Part shown: one piece after another, positions 31,016 through 40,433 of the stretch
Position numbering within the stretch: position 1 is the first letter of the stretch
Layout: every line of letters starts with the position of its first letter
DNA from: Betaproteobacteria bacterium
Lineage (GTDB): Bacteria > Pseudomonadota > Gammaproteobacteria > Burkholderiales > SG8-39
Direction of reading: 5' to 3'
Assembly: GCA_947482825.1 (NCBI GenBank)
Contig: CANKMT010000031.1
Location: 1-52,628, forward strand
DNA length: 52,628 bases
The notes under the pieces: model-generated
Databases searched by the model: none
What the model was told of the DNA's origin: nothing
Seen by the model: only the letters and a program-made list of their open reading frames with translations
Made by a program: the position numbers and the translations under genes

Positions 31016-31387
31016 GTGCATGTCGTAACGGGGACTGCGGGAGCGAACCAACTCATACGCCGGCTTTGCGCGCAGAGGGAGCGGTGGCTTGGGTTGGTCG
31101 GTGCGCCGCCCGGGATTGAGGTCCCCAATATCCGTTCATTTGCGGCCGGCTGCCCGTGTTGCACGGGGCGGGTGGTCCTGCAGGTTTCCCTGGCGCGCGC
31201 GTTGAGGGACACCAGGGCCATACGGGTCTTTGTGGAGGTTTCCGGCGCCGAGCACGCAGCATCGCTGGAGCGCGTTCTTGCCGAACTGCCGATGAGCTTG
31301 TCGGTGACGGGTGCGAGAAAGATCGTGCTGCCGCGGGACGCCGGACTCGGCCCTGCTGACCTCGAAGTCGCCGAGCAGAGTGGTTAA
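31016..31387 (+). CDS. Small CobW/G3E-like protein lacking the P-loop
   Basis: 123 residues from GTG 31016. The frame is open back to 30995, where a CTG has a good GAGGAG seven bases before it; that start would add VPV in front of HVVTGTAGANQLIRRL. The sequence parallels COG0523 (CobW) GTPases: VPVHVVTGTAGA for VPVTVLTGFLGAGKTT, FAAGCPCCTGR for the metal-binding GCxCC segment, and RVFVEVSGAEH for the switch II-like strand. The GKT of the P-loop is absent and the C-terminal half of the family is missing. It cannot bind GTP in the usual way. It may be a small metal-binding protein or a decaying gene. Confidence 0.6.
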   Translation: MHVVTGTAGANQLIRRLCAQRERWLGLVGAPPGIEVPNIRSFAAGCPCCTGRVVLQVSLARALRDTRAIRVFVEVSGAEHAASLERVLAELPMSLSVTGARKIVLPRDAGLGPADLEVAEQSG

Positions 31388-31504
31388 GCCGGGTTGTCGA
31401 GTCCACGGGTTGTCGAGTCGTTGGCAGTCACGGCGACCGTGGTTATCATGGAGCCGTCTACACGGCGGCTAAATCCGAAACGAAAGGAAAGGAAACCATC
31501 CTCC

Positions 31505-32959
31505 ATGCTGCTCCAGTTCGTCATCATCTACTTGATTGTTTCGGTCGCGATCGGCTTGTATGCCGCGACCAAGGTAAAGAACTCGACCGACTTCGTAGTG
31601 GCAGGACGCCACCTGCCGCTCCCGTTCATTGTCGCGACCGTATTCGCAACTTGGTTCGGCGCGGAAACGGTGCTCGGTATACCGGCGAAGTTCCTCAACG
31701 ACGGACTCAAGGGCGTCGTTGCCGATCCTTTCGGCTCCTCGATGTGCCTCATCTTTGTGGGGTTGTTCTTCGCCCGCCCGCTTTATCGCATGGGCCTGCT
31801 CACCATCGGCGACTATTACCGGGCGCGCTACAACCGCGCAGTGGAATTGACGGCGGCGATCTGTATCGTGATTTCGTACCTTGGCTGGGTTTCGGCGCAG
31901 ATCACGGCGCTGGGCTTGGTGTTCAACGTCCTGACCGAAGGCGCGCTGGCGCCCTGGCAGGGCATGATGATCGGCGTGGCGATCGTCCTCGTCTACACAC
32001 TGGCCGGCGGGATGTTTTCGGTCGCCTTCACCGACCTTTTCCAGATGTTGATCATCGGCGTCGGCATGGTCTATATCGCAATCGTCGTGTCGGGCATGGC
32101 AGGCGGCGCGGGCGTCGTGGTGGAGCACGCGCGGGCTGCCGGAAAGCTCGAATTCTGGCCCGGCCTCGAGCCCCGCGACGTGATCGCGTTTGCAGCCGCC
32201 TGGATGACGATGGCGCTCGGTTCGATCCCGCAACAGGACGTGTTTCAACGCGTGAGCGCAGCCAAGAACGAGAACACGGCGGCCCTGGGCTCGGTGCTGG
32301 GGGGCAGCATCTACTTCTTCTTTGCTTTCGTTCCGATGTTCCTCGTCTATTCGGCCACCCTGATCGACCCGAAAATGGTGACCGACCTGTTGGCGAACGA
32401 TTCGCAGCAGATCCTGCCCCGGCTGATTCTCGACCATGCACCCTTTGCGGTGCAGGTGATGTTCTTTGGTGCTTTGCTCGCCGCGATTCTGTCGTGCTCG
32501 TCGGCCACGCTGCTCGCGCCGTCGGTCACATTCGCGGAGAACGTGCTGCGCAACTTCTTCCCCAAGATAACCGATGACCAGTTCCTGCGCATGCTGCGTA
32601 TCGTCGTTCTGGTCTTTGCCATGGGCGTGCTCGTCTTCGCGATGACTTCCAACTCCACCATTTACGGCATGGTGGAGAACGCCTACAAGATCACCCTGGT
32701 TGCGGCTTTTACACCGCTCGCTTTCGGCCTGTACTGGAAACGCGCGACCACACAGGGGGCAGCCGCAGCGATGGTCCTCGGGCTTTCGACCTGGCTGTCG
32801 CTGGAATTCCTCGCCCCCAATGGGTTTTTTCCGCCCCAGTTCGCAGGCCTGTTCGCGGCGATGGCCGGTATGGTGGCAGGGTCGCTGCTTCCGCAATGGT
32901 ATGGCGCGGGCACTCATCACCCCACCTACGCCCACCTGGATCACCGGGTAAAGTCATAG
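31505..32959 (+). CDS. Sodium:solute symporter family protein
   Basis: 484 residues with about 13 hydrophobic helices. The start at 31505 begins with membrane helix LLQFVIIYLIVSVAIGLYAA and is preceded by AAAGGAAAGGAAACC; the open frame upstream adds a charged non-conserved peptide. Typical SSSF features are STDFVVAGRHLPLP after the first helix and GVAIVLVYTLAGGMFSVAFTD in two runs around helix 5. A core helix carries ILSCSSATLLAPS. It imports a small organic solute with sodium; the substrate is not predictable. No operon partner is evident downstream. Confidence 0.92.
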   Translation: MLLQFVIIYLIVSVAIGLYAATKVKNSTDFVVAGRHLPLPFIVATVFATWFGAETVLGIPAKFLNDGLKGVVADPFGSSMCLIFVGLFFARPLYRMGLLTIGDYYRARYNRAVELTAAICIVISYLGWVSAQITALGLVFNVLTEGALAPWQGMMIGVAIVLVYTLAGGMFSVAFTDLFQMLIIGVGMVYIAIVVSGMAGGAGVVVEHARAAGKLEFWPGLEPRDVIAFAAAWMTMALGSIPQQDVFQRVSAAKNENTAALGSVLGGSIYFFFAFVPMFLVYSATLIDPKMVTDLLANDSQQILPRLILDHAPFAVQVMFFGALLAAILSCSSATLLAPSVTFAENVLRNFFPKITDDQFLRMLRIVVLVFAMGVLVFAMTSNSTIYGMVENAYKITLVAAFTPLAFGLYWKRATTQGAAAAMVLGLSTWLSLEFLAPNGFFPPQFAGLFAAMAGMVAGSLLPQWYGAGTHHPTYAHLDHRVKS

Positions 32960-33027
32960 ACTTTTATTTCGAAGACCCCGCGCCCCGATTGACTCTCCGG
33001 TCAGTTGATGTATCGGGACCGGTACAT

Positions 33028-33411
33028 TTAGGGGTTTCGTAGCGCGCCCCAGGCGAGCGCTCCCCAAGCGAGCATGAATGCGGCGCCACCCACCGGCGCT
33101 ACCGCGCCGAGCCACCTCTCGCCGCTTAGCGCGAGCGCATAGAGGCTGCCCGAAAAGAGGACGATGCCCACGCCCATCAGGCAACCGGAGGCCCGCAACG
33201 CAGTGTTGCCGGGAAGTTGGAAGCACGCCAATCCTACGAGCACGATACCTAGCGCGTGATAGAAGTGGTATTGCACCGCGGTCTGCCAAACGGCGAGCAA
33301 CTCCGGTGCAAGGCGCGCCTTGAGCGCATGCGCGCCAAATGCCCCCAACCCTACGGCGGCAAAAGCAAACAGGCTGCCCAGCGCGATAAAAAGCTTTGCG
33401 TCGGCGGGCAT
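33028..33411 (-). CDS. DUF423 (YgdD-like) small membrane protein
   Basis: 127 residues with four predicted membrane helices. AAVGLGAFGAHALKARL and FYHALGIVLVGL are the conserved DUF423 motifs, and the end AWGALAWGALRNP is typical. Function unknown. It starts 7 bp after the metH stop and is probably translated from the metH transcript. Confidence 0.9.
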   Translation of the reverse strand: MPADAKLFIALGSLFAFAAVGLGAFGAHALKARLAPELLAVWQTAVQYHFYHALGIVLVGLACFQLPGNTALRASGCLMGVGIVLFSGSLYALALSGERWLGAVAPVGGAAFMLAWGALAWGALRNP

Positions 33412-33418
33412 CGGCGAC

Positions 33419-36400
33419 TCAGGCCGCGACCGCGGTTTCGTCCGGTTCGTAGGCGAGGTACGGCGCGAGCCATCGTTGCGCTTCGTCCAGCGTCATGCCC
33501 TTGCGCTTGGCGTAGTCCTCGACCTGGTCGCGGCCAAGCTTGCCGACGGCGAAGTAGCCCGAATCGGGATGGGAGAAAAAGAACCCTGAAACCGAGGACG
33601 CCGGAAGCATCGCAAACGACTCCGTCAGCGTCATGCCGGCATTTCCCTGCGCGTCAAGCAGGCGGAAGAGCGCGCCCTTCTCGGTATGGTCCGGGCAGGC
33701 CGGATACCCGGGCGCCGGCCGGATGCCGCGGTACTTCTCGGCGATCATCTCTTCGTTGGTCAGCGTCTCTTCGGCCGCGTATCCCCAGAACTCGCGCCGG
33801 ACGCGAAGGTGCAGATGTTCGGCGAACGCCTCTGCGAGGCGATCGGCCAGCACCTTCAGCATGATCGCGTTGTAGTCGTCATTGGCCGCTTCGTACTGCG
33901 CCAATCGCCCTTCGAACCCGCCCGCACAGACTGCAAAGGCCCCAATATAGTCGGCCACATGCGAGTGCTTGGGCGCGATGAAATCAGCCAGGCACTGGTT
34001 GTCGCGCCCGGTGGGTTTGTGGTTCTGCTGGCGCAGGTTATGCCAGGTCATGAGGACATCGTGCCGAGTCGCGTCTGCATAGATCTCGATGTCGTCGTCG
34101 TTGACCTGGGCGGCCGGGAACAGCCCAAACACGCCGTTCGAGCTGATCCATTTTTCATCGACGATGCACTTGAGCATCGCCTGCGCTTCGGCGAACACCT
34201 TCCTGGCGGCCTCGCCGACGACCGGGTCTTGCAAGATGCCTGGATAGGGACCGGACAGTTCCCAGGCCTGAAAAAAAGGCGTCCAGTCGATATGCGGGAC
34301 GAGCTTTTCGATGGGGTAATCGCGCAGTGATTCGACTCCCATGCGCGCCGGAACCGGCGGGTCGTAGTTTTCCCAATCGGTCTTGAGCCCCAGTTTGCGC
34401 GCTTCGCCGATCGGATGCAGCGGCCCAGGACCCTTCTTGTCGCGGTGCTGAGCCCGGATTTTCTCGTAGTCGGCGAGCACGCCGGCCAGATAATCTTTGC
34501 GCAGGTCGTTCGAGAGCAGGTTGGAGACCACCGATACGCTGCGCGAAGCATCCGGCACGTACACCACGGGCCCGGAATAATTGGGCGCGATCTTGACGGC
34601 CGTATGCGCCCGGGAGGTCGTCGCGCCGCCGATTAGCAATGGCAGTTGCAGCCCTTCCCTTTGCATTTCCCTCGCAACGTGCGCCATTTCCTCGAGCGAA
34701 GGCGTGATCAACCCAGAAAGCCCTATGACGTCCGCTTTCTCGGCCCGCGCGACTTCGAGGATCTTTTGCACCGGAACCATCACGCCGAGGTTCACGACGT
34801 CATAGTTGTTGCATTGGAGCACCACCGCGACGATATTCTTGCCGATGTCATGCACGTCGCCTTTGACTGTGGCGATCACGATCTTGCCTTTGGCCTTGCC
34901 GGCGTTCCCGCTGCGAACCTTCTCTTCCTCTATGTAAGGGATCAGATGGGCGACGGCCTGCTTCATCACGCGCGCCGACTTGACCACCTGAGGCAGGAAC
35001 ATCTTGCCCGCGCCGAAGAGGTCGCCGACGATGTTCATGCCGTCCATGAGAGGGCCTTCGATGACTTCAATGGGTTTGCCGCCCGCGGCGTCGATCTTGA
35101 GCCGGATCGTCTCGGTATCCTCGACGATGAAATCGGTGATGCCGTTGACGAGCGCGTGCGACAGGCGCCGCTCGACCGGTTCCCGCCGCCAGGCGTCGTC
35201 CTTGATGTTTTCCTTGGCGCCGTCTTTGACCGAATTGGCGATTTCGATCAATCGCTCGGTCGCGTCCGCGCGGCGATTGAAGATCACGTCCTCAACGCGT
35301 TCCCGCAGCGCCGCGGGTATCTCCTCGTAGACGCCGAGCTGACCGGCGTTGACGATTCCCATAGACATGCCGGCGCGGATCGCGTGGTATAGGAACGCGG
35401 TGTGCATCGCTTCACGCACCCCATCGTTACCGCGGAACGAGAACGAGAAATTGGACACCCCTCCAGAAATCTTCGCATGCGGCAGGTGAGCGCGAATCCA
35501 CTTGGCCGCCGCAAGGAAATCGATGCCGTAATTAGCATGTTCTTCGAGGCCGGTGGCGACTGCGAAGATGTTTGGGTCGAAAATGATGTCCTCGGGCGGA
35601 AGGCCCGCCGACCCAGTGAGCAGCTTGTAGGCGCGCGCGCAGACTTCGATGCGGCGCTCGTAGGTGTCGGCCTGGCCCTGTTCGTCGAAGGCCATGACAA
35701 CTGCGGCGGCACCGTACTTCCTCACGAGGCGCGCCTGGCGCAGGAACTCCGCCTCGCCCTCCTTCATGCTGATCGAGTTGACGATGCTCTTGCCCTGCAG
35801 GCACTTGAGACCGGCTTCGATGACGCTCCACTTGGAAGAATCGATCATTACCGGAACGCGCGAAATGTCGGGTTCGGCGGACACGAGGCTCAGGAAAGTG
35901 ACCATGGCCTTCTCGGAGTCGAGCATCGCCTCGTCCATGTTCACGTCGATGACCTGCGCGCCGTTCTCGACCTGCTGGCGCGCCACGGCGAGCGCACCGG
36001 CGAAATCGCCGGCGAGAATGAGCCTGGAGAAGGCTTTCGATCCGGTGACGTTGGCGCGCTCACCCACGTTGACGAAAAGCGAAGTCGTCCCGACGTTAAA
36101 CGGCTCGAGCCCCGACAAGCGCATGTCCCTGGGAAGGGCCGGGATCGCGCGCGGCGCGACGCCTCTTACCTGGTCGGCGATCGCACGGATGAACTCCGGT
36201 GTGGTGCCGCAGCAGCCGCCCGCGATGTTGAGCCAGCCGGCGCGCGCCCATTCCCCCATCTGGCGGGCCATGTTCGCGGGCGTGTCGTCGTACTCGCCAA
36301 ACGCGTTCGGAAGTCCCGCGTTGGGATGGACCGAAGTGTAGGTTTCCGCCACGCCCGAGAGTTCTTCCACGTAAGGCCGCAACTCCTTGGCCCCAAGGGC

Positions 36401-37147
36401 GCAATTGAGGCCGACCGAGATCGGCTGGGCGTGCCGCACCGAGTTGTAGAACGCTTCGGTCGTCTGGCCCGAAAGCGTGCGCCCGGAGGCGTCTGTGATC
36501 GTGCCCGAGATCATTACGGGCAGCCGGATACTCCTCGATTCGAAAAACGTCTCGATCGCAAACAGCGCTGCTTTGCAGTTGAGCGTATCGAACACAGTCT
36601 CGACGAGGATCAGGTCGGCTTCCCCGTCGACGAGCCCGCGCAGGGCTTCGGTATAGGCAACCACCAACTGGTCGAAGGAAACGCCGCGGAAACCCGGGTC
36701 GTTCACGTCCGGCGAAAGGGAGGCAGTCTTGGTCGTCGGACCGAGCACGCCGGCCACGAATCGGGGCTGGTCCGGCGTCCTCGCGTCCCACTCGGCCACG
36801 GCGCTGCGGGCGAGCTTCGCGGCCTCGAAGTTCAATTCGTAGACGAGCGACTCTATTCCGTAGTCGGCCATCGAGATCGAAGTCGAATTGAAAGTATTCG
36901 TCTCGATGATGTCCGCGCCGGCCTCGAGATACTCGCAGTGGATCCTGCGGATCAGCGCCGCCTGCGTCAGCGTGAGCAGATCGTTGTTGCCGCGCAGTTC
37001 CTGGGCGAAATCCTTGAATCTCTCGCCGCGGTAGCCTTCTTCTGTCAGGCCTTCGCGCTGGATCATGGTGCCCATGGCGCCGTCGAGCAGGAGGATGCGC
37101 TCGGCAAGCAGGCGTTCGATGCGCGCGGAATGGGGAGGAACATGCAC
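33419..37147 (-). CDS. metH: Cobalamin-dependent methionine synthase
   Basis: 1242 residues from a GTG with GGAG nine bases upstream. It transfers the methyl group of 5-methyl-THF through methylcobalamin to homocysteine. All four modules are present. The homocysteine domain (about 1-330) has [13 protein letters not shown] and the zinc cysteines in [13 protein letters not shown]. The pterin domain (about 350-610) follows. The cobalamin domain has GDVHDIGKN with cobalt-ligating His766 and [11 protein letters not shown]. The reactivation domain (about 920-1242) has [12 protein letters not shown] for SAM binding. Its long leader holds a terminator/antiterminator pair that probably shuts it off. 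Confidence 0.98.
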   Translation of the reverse strand: MHVPPHSARIERLLAERILLLDGAMGTMIQREGLTEEGYRGERFKDFAQELRGNNDLLTLTQAALIRRIHCEYLEAGADIIETNTFNSTSISMADYGIESLVYELNFEAAKLARSAVAEWDARTPDQPRFVAGVLGPTTKTASLSPDVNDPGFRGVSFDQLVVAYTEALRGLVDGEADLILVETVFDTLNCKAALFAIETFFESRSIRLPVMISGTITDASGRTLSGQTTEAFYNSVRHAQPISVGLNCALGAKELRPYVEELSGVAETYTSVHPNAGLPNAFGEYDDTPANMARQMGEWARAGWLNIAGGCCGTTPEFIRAIADQVRGVAPRAIPALPRDMRLSGLEPFNVGTTSLFVNVGERANVTGSKAFSRLILAGDFAGALAVARQQVENGAQVIDVNMDEAMLDSEKAMVTFLSLVSAEPDISRVPVMIDSSKWSVIEAGLKCLQGKSIVNSISMKEGEAEFLRQARLVRKYGAAAVVMAFDEQGQADTYERRIEVCARAYKLLTGSAGLPPEDIIFDPNIFAVATGLEEHANYGIDFLAAAKWIRAHLPHAKISGGVSNFSFSFRGNDGVREAMHTAFLYHAIRAGMSMGIVNAGQLGVYEEIPAALRERVEDVIFNRRADATERLIEIANSVKDGAKENIKDDAWRREPVERRLSHALVNGITDFIVEDTETIRLKIDAAGGKPIEVIEGPLMDGMNIVGDLFGAGKMFLPQVVKSARVMKQAVAHLIPYIEEEKVRSGNAGKAKGKIVIATVKGDVHDIGKNIVAVVLQCNNYDVVNLGVMVPVQKILEVARAEKADVIGLSGLITPSLEEMAHVAREMQREGLQLPLLIGGATTSRAHTAVKIAPNYSGPVVYVPDASRSVSVVSNLLSNDLRKDYLAGVLADYEKIRAQHRDKKGPGPLHPIGEARKLGLKTDWENYDPPVPARMGVESLRDYPIEKLVPHIDWTPFFQAWELSGPYPGILQDPVVGEAARKVFAEAQAMLKCIVDEKWISSNGVFGLFPAAQVNDDDIEIYADATRHDVLMTWHNLRQQNHKPTGRDNQCLADFIAPKHSHVADYIGAFAVCAGGFEGRLAQYEAANDDYNAIMLKVLADRLAEAFAEHLHLRVRREFWGYAAEETLTNEEMIAEKYRGIRPAPGYPACPDHTEKGALFRLLDAQGNAGMTLTESFAMLPASSVSGFFFSHPDSGYFAVGKLGRDQVEDYAKRKGMTLDEAQRWLAPYLAYEPDETAVAA

Positions 37148-37163
37148 GACGAGGGACTCCAGA

Positions 37164-37285
37164 AAGCAAAAAACCCGTTCAGCTTGCGCCAGAAACGGGT
37201 TTTCTTCCTCGTCTCTTTAGCGGCATTTTTTTGGCCGGCACTGGACTGCTGCCGGGCGCCCGCAAGCTGAACCTCAAGTCGGCGC
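37164..37285 (-). promoter_or_regulatory. Attenuator in the metH leader; candidate SAM-II-like riboswitch
   Basis: On the minus-strand RNA, AAACCCGUU/AACGGGUUU (37203-37194 with 37179-37170) forms a perfect 10-bp terminator stem followed by a U6 run (37173-37168). GUUCAGCUUGCG (37272-37261) is perfectly complementary to CGCAAGCUGAAC (37188-37177), which spans the terminator loop and 3' arm, so it acts as an antiterminator. The upstream arm is embedded in a hairpin GCGCC/GGCGC (37285-37281, 37260-37256) whose loop has GACUUG and GCUUGC. A later GCUAAA lies at 37221-37216. SAM-II aptamers have GAUUUG, GCUUGC and GCUAAA in this order. I could not draw the SAM-II pseudoknot P2, and an extra hairpin (CCGGCA/UGCCGG) is inserted. 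Ligand binding would free the terminator and turn metH off. Confidence 0.55.
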
Positions 37286-37313
37286 AATTACGAAGCACAA
37301 AGCTTCAGGGCGT

Positions 37314-37343
37314 AGTGTCCCCGCCCCTCGAGGGACGTGTCAA
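37314..37343 (-). promoter_or_regulatory. Putative metH promoter
   Basis: Minus strand: a perfect TTGACA (37343-37338), 18-bp spacer and GACACT (37319-37314, 3/6 match). Transcription would begin near 37307, giving a leader of about 160 nt containing the whole attenuator. A plus-strand TATAAT (37353-37358) nearby may serve the divergent MFS gene, though no matching -35 is evident. Confidence 0.5.
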
Positions 37344-37398
37344 CCGAGTACGTATAATCGCGCTCCGCCGCACGGCCCGCTGGGGCCTCATACGCCCG

Positions 37399-38685
37399 AT
37401 GGAAAAATCCCCTCGATACCCGCCGATTCAGGTTGCCCTTGCCGTTTGGGGCCTGGGTGCGGCGCTCTACCTGGTGGGTTTCTTCCAGCGGGTGGCACCC
37501 GCCGTGATCACGCGCGAACTGATGGTGGAGTTCGCCCTATCGGCCGCCGCCCTGGGAAACCTGTCGGCTTTGTATTTCTACGCGTATGTGGTGATCCAGA
37601 TTCCCACCGGTGTTGTTGTCGATCGCTGGGGTGCCCGCCGAGTGCTGACGACGGGTGCCTTGATTGCCGCGAGCGGGATGCTGCTCTTTTCGTTTGCGAC
37701 CGCTTATCCGGTGGCTGGGGCGGGCCGATTGCTGGTTGGCGCGGGCGTGGGCGTCGCGTTCGTGTCGATGCTCAAGCTTGCCACGCATTGGGTGCATCCC
37801 TCGCGCTTTGCGTTGGTTTCGGGTCTCGCGCTGGCTTTCGGGAGCCTTGGAGGCATTTCCGCCGGCGTGCCCCTGCGCCTGGGGGTCGATGCGCTCGGGT
37901 GGCGCTGGGTGATGGCTGCGACGGGCGTCGCGACCGTCTTCCTGGCTGCGGCAATTTGGCACTTCGTGCGCGACGACCCCAGCGAGAGGGGATTCCGGAG
38001 TTTTTCGGCGTCCCCCGCGGCAAACAAAGAACGCCACTCCATGCTTGGTGGAATTCGGGAAGTCTTTCGCTATCGCAACGTCTGGCTGAACTTCATCGGA
38101 TGCGGCGCGATTACCGGACCAATGCTCGCGTTTGGAGGATTGTGGGGCGTACCTTTCCTGGTCTCGCAATATGGCCTTTCGACCGCACAGGCGGCTTTCG
38201 TCACTTCGGTCATGCTTGTCGCATGGGCCGTCGGCAGCCCGTTGGCAGGCGTGTTGTCCGACCGGTTGAGCCGTCGCAAGCTTCCGATCATTGTCGGTGG
38301 CACGATAGCGGCGGCGCTCTGGAGTGTGCTTATCTATGTCCCCGGGCTGCCTTACCCAGTGCTGATCGCAATAATGGTCGGCGTGGGTATCGCATCGGGT
38401 GTGGTGGTCATCGGGTTCGCGTTCTGCAAGGAGTCCGTGCCGGCGTCGCTTGCGGGCACCGCCTCAGGCGTAACCAACATGGGCAACATGCTCGGCGGCA
38501 TGGCCATGCAGCCGCTGATCGGCTGGCTTCTCGATCGCGCATGGGACGGCAACATGGCGGGCGAGGTGAGAATCTACGGGTTTCCGGCATTCGCCGCAAC
38601 GTTTACGTTGATGCTCGTGTGGCTGGTCGCAGGACTCGTAGCCCTGACCTTTGCGCGCGAAACGCATGCGAAACAGGCCGCTTGA
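37399..38685 (+). CDS. Major facilitator superfamily transporter
   Basis: 428 residues with 12 predicted helices. After a short N-terminal stretch, ALAVWGLGAALYLVGFFQRV starts helix 1. The loop 2-3 motif VDRWGARRVLTTGALI is the MFS motif A variant, and the second half has the corresponding LSDRLSRRKLPIIVGG. It probably imports an organic acid with protons. Given the downstream thioesterase and pca genes it may carry an aromatic or related acid, but the family is too broad to name a substrate. The ATG at 37399 was chosen because upstream codons are basic and lack membrane character. Confidence 0.9.
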   Translation: MEKSPRYPPIQVALAVWGLGAALYLVGFFQRVAPAVITRELMVEFALSAAALGNLSALYFYAYVVIQIPTGVVVDRWGARRVLTTGALIAASGMLLFSFATAYPVAGAGRLLVGAGVGVAFVSMLKLATHWVHPSRFALVSGLALAFGSLGGISAGVPLRLGVDALGWRWVMAATGVATVFLAAAIWHFVRDDPSERGFRSFSASPAANKERHSMLGGIREVFRYRNVWLNFIGCGAITGPMLAFGGLWGVPFLVSQYGLSTAQAAFVTSVMLVAWAVGSPLAGVLSDRLSRRKLPIIVGGTIAAALWSVLIYVPGLPYPVLIAIMVGVGIASGVVVIGFAFCKESVPASLAGTASGVTNMGNMLGGMAMQPLIGWLLDRAWDGNMAGEVRIYGFPAFAATFTLMLVWLVAGLVALTFARETHAKQAA

Positions 38686-38716
38686 CGCACGCAGAATCAG
38701 CGCATCATCATTGCTT

Positions 38717-39160
38717 ATGCCAATCACTGAGACAGGGTTCGCTTCCATTCGTGCACGCTACGCGTGCGAGGTGCAATGGGGCGATTGCGATCCGGCGGGG
38801 ATCATCTTCTACCCGACCTATTTTCGCTGGTTCGACTCGGCGACCTGGGCGTTTTTCGCATCGGCAGGCTATACCGCCAAACGCATGCGCGCCGAAGGCC
38901 GGTCGATGCCTCTCGTGGCTGCCGAATGCCAGTTCGTGAACCCGGCGGAACAGGCCGATCGGTGCGAGGTCCTTTCGTCGATCACGCGCTTTGGCGGCAA
39001 GTCGTTTGTCGTCGCTCATGAAGTCGTGCGCGTAGACGGCACCAAACTCGCCCGCGGCACCGAGACCCGGGTTTGGGGCCGGCATGTGAATGGCCCGGGT
39101 TCACAGATGAAAGGCGAAACGATCGGCGAGGACCTCAAGACAATGTTTCGAGCAAGCTGA
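38717..39160 (+). CDS. 4HBT-family acyl-CoA thioesterase (hotdog fold)
   Basis: 147 residues. VQWGDCDPAGIIFYPTYFRW is the catalytic motif of the 4-hydroxybenzoyl-CoA thioesterase family, with the nucleophilic Asp in DPAG and the helix following it. The remaining strands, such as KSFVVAHEVVR, complete a hotdog domain. It hydrolyses an acyl- or aroyl-CoA. Placed 31 bp after the MFS gene and 32 bp before pcaH, it may release 4-hydroxybenzoate or another aromatic acid from its CoA ester; that is inferred from context. Paralogues in other pathways (YbgC-like) look similar. Confidence 0.85.
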   Translation: MPITETGFASIRARYACEVQWGDCDPAGIIFYPTYFRWFDSATWAFFASAGYTAKRMRAEGRSMPLVAAECQFVNPAEQADRCEVLSSITRFGGKSFVVAHEVVRVDGTKLARGTETRVWGRHVNGPGSQMKGETIGEDLKTMFRAS

Positions 39161-39192
39161 ACCCAGCGCCACTTGAACCAACGGAGACCGAC

Positions 39193-39882
39193 ATGTCCGC
39201 CAGGGACCGCATCGACATAGATCCGCCGTACGACTATCCCGCTTACAAGAGCACGATCCTGCGCTCACCCAAACAGCCGTTGCTGCGGGTCGCCCCGCAC
39301 CCGATGGAGGCGACCGGACCCGTCTTCCCAAGGAAGTTCGTCACCGACTCCGAAGCGGACCTGACGACCTGGGGCAAGGGTGCGCCTCTCGGCGAAAAGA
39401 TGATTCTTACAGGGCGGGTCACCGATGAAGATGGGGCTCCAGTGCGCAATTCCTTGCTGGAACTCTGGCAGTGCAACTCGTCCGGCCGCTATGCGCACCC
39501 GGTCGACCAGCATGACGCGCCGCTGGACCCGAATTTTCTCGGTCAGGGAAAGGTTCTGACCGGTGACAAGGGTGAATACAGGTTTGTGACCATCAAGCCC
39601 GGCGCCTATCCCTGGAAGAACCACCCGTGGGCGTGGCGGCCGGCCCATATCCACCTTTCCCTTTTCGGCAATGCCTATTCGCAGCGCCTTGTTACGCAAC
39701 TCTTCTTCCCGGGGGACCCGCTCCTGCCGATCGACCCGATATTCAACAGCGTTCCGGATGAATCGGCGCGGCAGCGCATGGTCTGCGAGCTCGACCTCGA
39801 GCACGGGATCGAGGAAGTCGCTTTGGGCTATCGCTTCGACATCGTGCTGCGCGGGGTGAAATCTACCCCGATGGGGGTCTGA
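39193..39882 (+). CDS. pcaH: Protocatechuate 3,4-dioxygenase subunit beta
   Basis: 229 residues. The iron-carrying subunit that cleaves protocatechuate between its hydroxyls to 3-carboxy-cis,cis-muconate. The metal ligands are visible: Tyr in SSGRYAHP, Tyr in GAYPWKNHPWAW and two His in RPAHIHLSLFG. LLELWQCNSSGRY and QLFFPGDPL are also typical. The start at 39193 is preceded by GGAGA. It ends 2 bp before pcaG. Confidence 0.95.
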   Translation: MSARDRIDIDPPYDYPAYKSTILRSPKQPLLRVAPHPMEATGPVFPRKFVTDSEADLTTWGKGAPLGEKMILTGRVTDEDGAPVRNSLLELWQCNSSGRYAHPVDQHDAPLDPNFLGQGKVLTGDKGEYRFVTIKPGAYPWKNHPWAWRPAHIHLSLFGNAYSQRLVTQLFFPGDPLLPIDPIFNSVPDESARQRMVCELDLEHGIEEVALGYRFDIVLRGVKSTPMGV

Positions 39883-39884
39883 GC

Positions 39885-40427
39885 ATGGCGATCCGCACCC
39901 CCTCGCAAACCATCGGCCCCTTCTTCCATGTCGGCCTGAAGTGGGAAGCCGGCGAGAAAGTCGCGTTCGAATCGCCGGGCGGACGCGTCATCCTGACTGG
40001 ACGTGTGCACGATGGAGCAGGCAATCCGAGCGCAGATGCATTGATCGAAACCTGGCAGGCCGGGCCGGACGGCAGGGCGCCGGTGCCTGGCTCTGCGGCA
40101 AGAGTCACGGGCTATAGTCGTGCCGCTACGGATGCGGACGGCCGCTACACCATCGAAACGGTGATGCCCGGCGCTTGCACCGGCGCCGATGGCAAGAAGC
40201 TTCCACCGCAGATCCACGTCACGATTTTTGCGCGCGGCCTGCTCAAAGCCTTGCGAACTCGGGTTTTCCTCGCGGAACCGGCTGCCATCAAGGGCGATCC
40301 TTTGGCACGCGCGGCAGGTCCGCGGGTTGGCACGCTCATTGCCCTCCGGGATGCCAAGGATTCGGGTACCTGGCGCTGGGACGTGCGCTTCCAGGGCAAG
40401 GATGAAACAGCCTTCATCGAGATCTGA
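39885..40427 (+). CDS. pcaG: Protocatechuate 3,4-dioxygenase subunit alpha
   Basis: 180 residues. The partner of PcaH; it shares the fold but lacks the iron ligands. TPSQTIGPFFHVGLKW at the N-terminus contributes to the active site, as in known alpha subunits. ALIETWQAGPDGR, GRYTIETVMPG and PPQIHVTIFARGLL follow in the expected order, and the protein ends WDVRFQGKDETAFIEI. The gene is 2 bp after pcaH and 6 bp before pcaB, so the three form a translationally tight operon. Confidence 0.95.
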   Translation: MAIRTPSQTIGPFFHVGLKWEAGEKVAFESPGGRVILTGRVHDGAGNPSADALIETWQAGPDGRAPVPGSAARVTGYSRAATDADGRYTIETVMPGACTGADGKKLPPQIHVTIFARGLLKALRTRVFLAEPAAIKGDPLARAAGPRVGTLIALRDAKDSGTWRWDVRFQGKDETAFIEI

Positions 40428-40433
40428 CACCGC

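Noticed and set aside
31469-32944. 491-codon open frame opposite the sodium:solute symporter
   Set aside because: The composition (His/Asp/Arg rich) is typical of the antisense of a membrane protein. No motif or ribosome-binding site is present.
33006-33032. Hairpin CCGGTC/GACCGG between the symporter and DUF423 genes
   Set aside because: The stem is short, the loop is long and there is no T-run in either direction, so it is weak as a terminator.
35402-37270. 622-codon open frame on the plus strand opposite metH
   Set aside because: It mirrors the codon structure of the metH domain-rich frame, is full of Arg/His/Asp, has no recognisable domain and lies wholly inside a definite gene.
37164-37343. 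SAH riboswitch upstream of metH
   Set aside because: This class is common before methionine-cycle genes in betaproteobacteria, but the required GAGGAGCGCUGC-type and ACGGCGCUC-type segments are not present. Only a superficial CGAGGGGCG occurs, in the spacer of the promoter.
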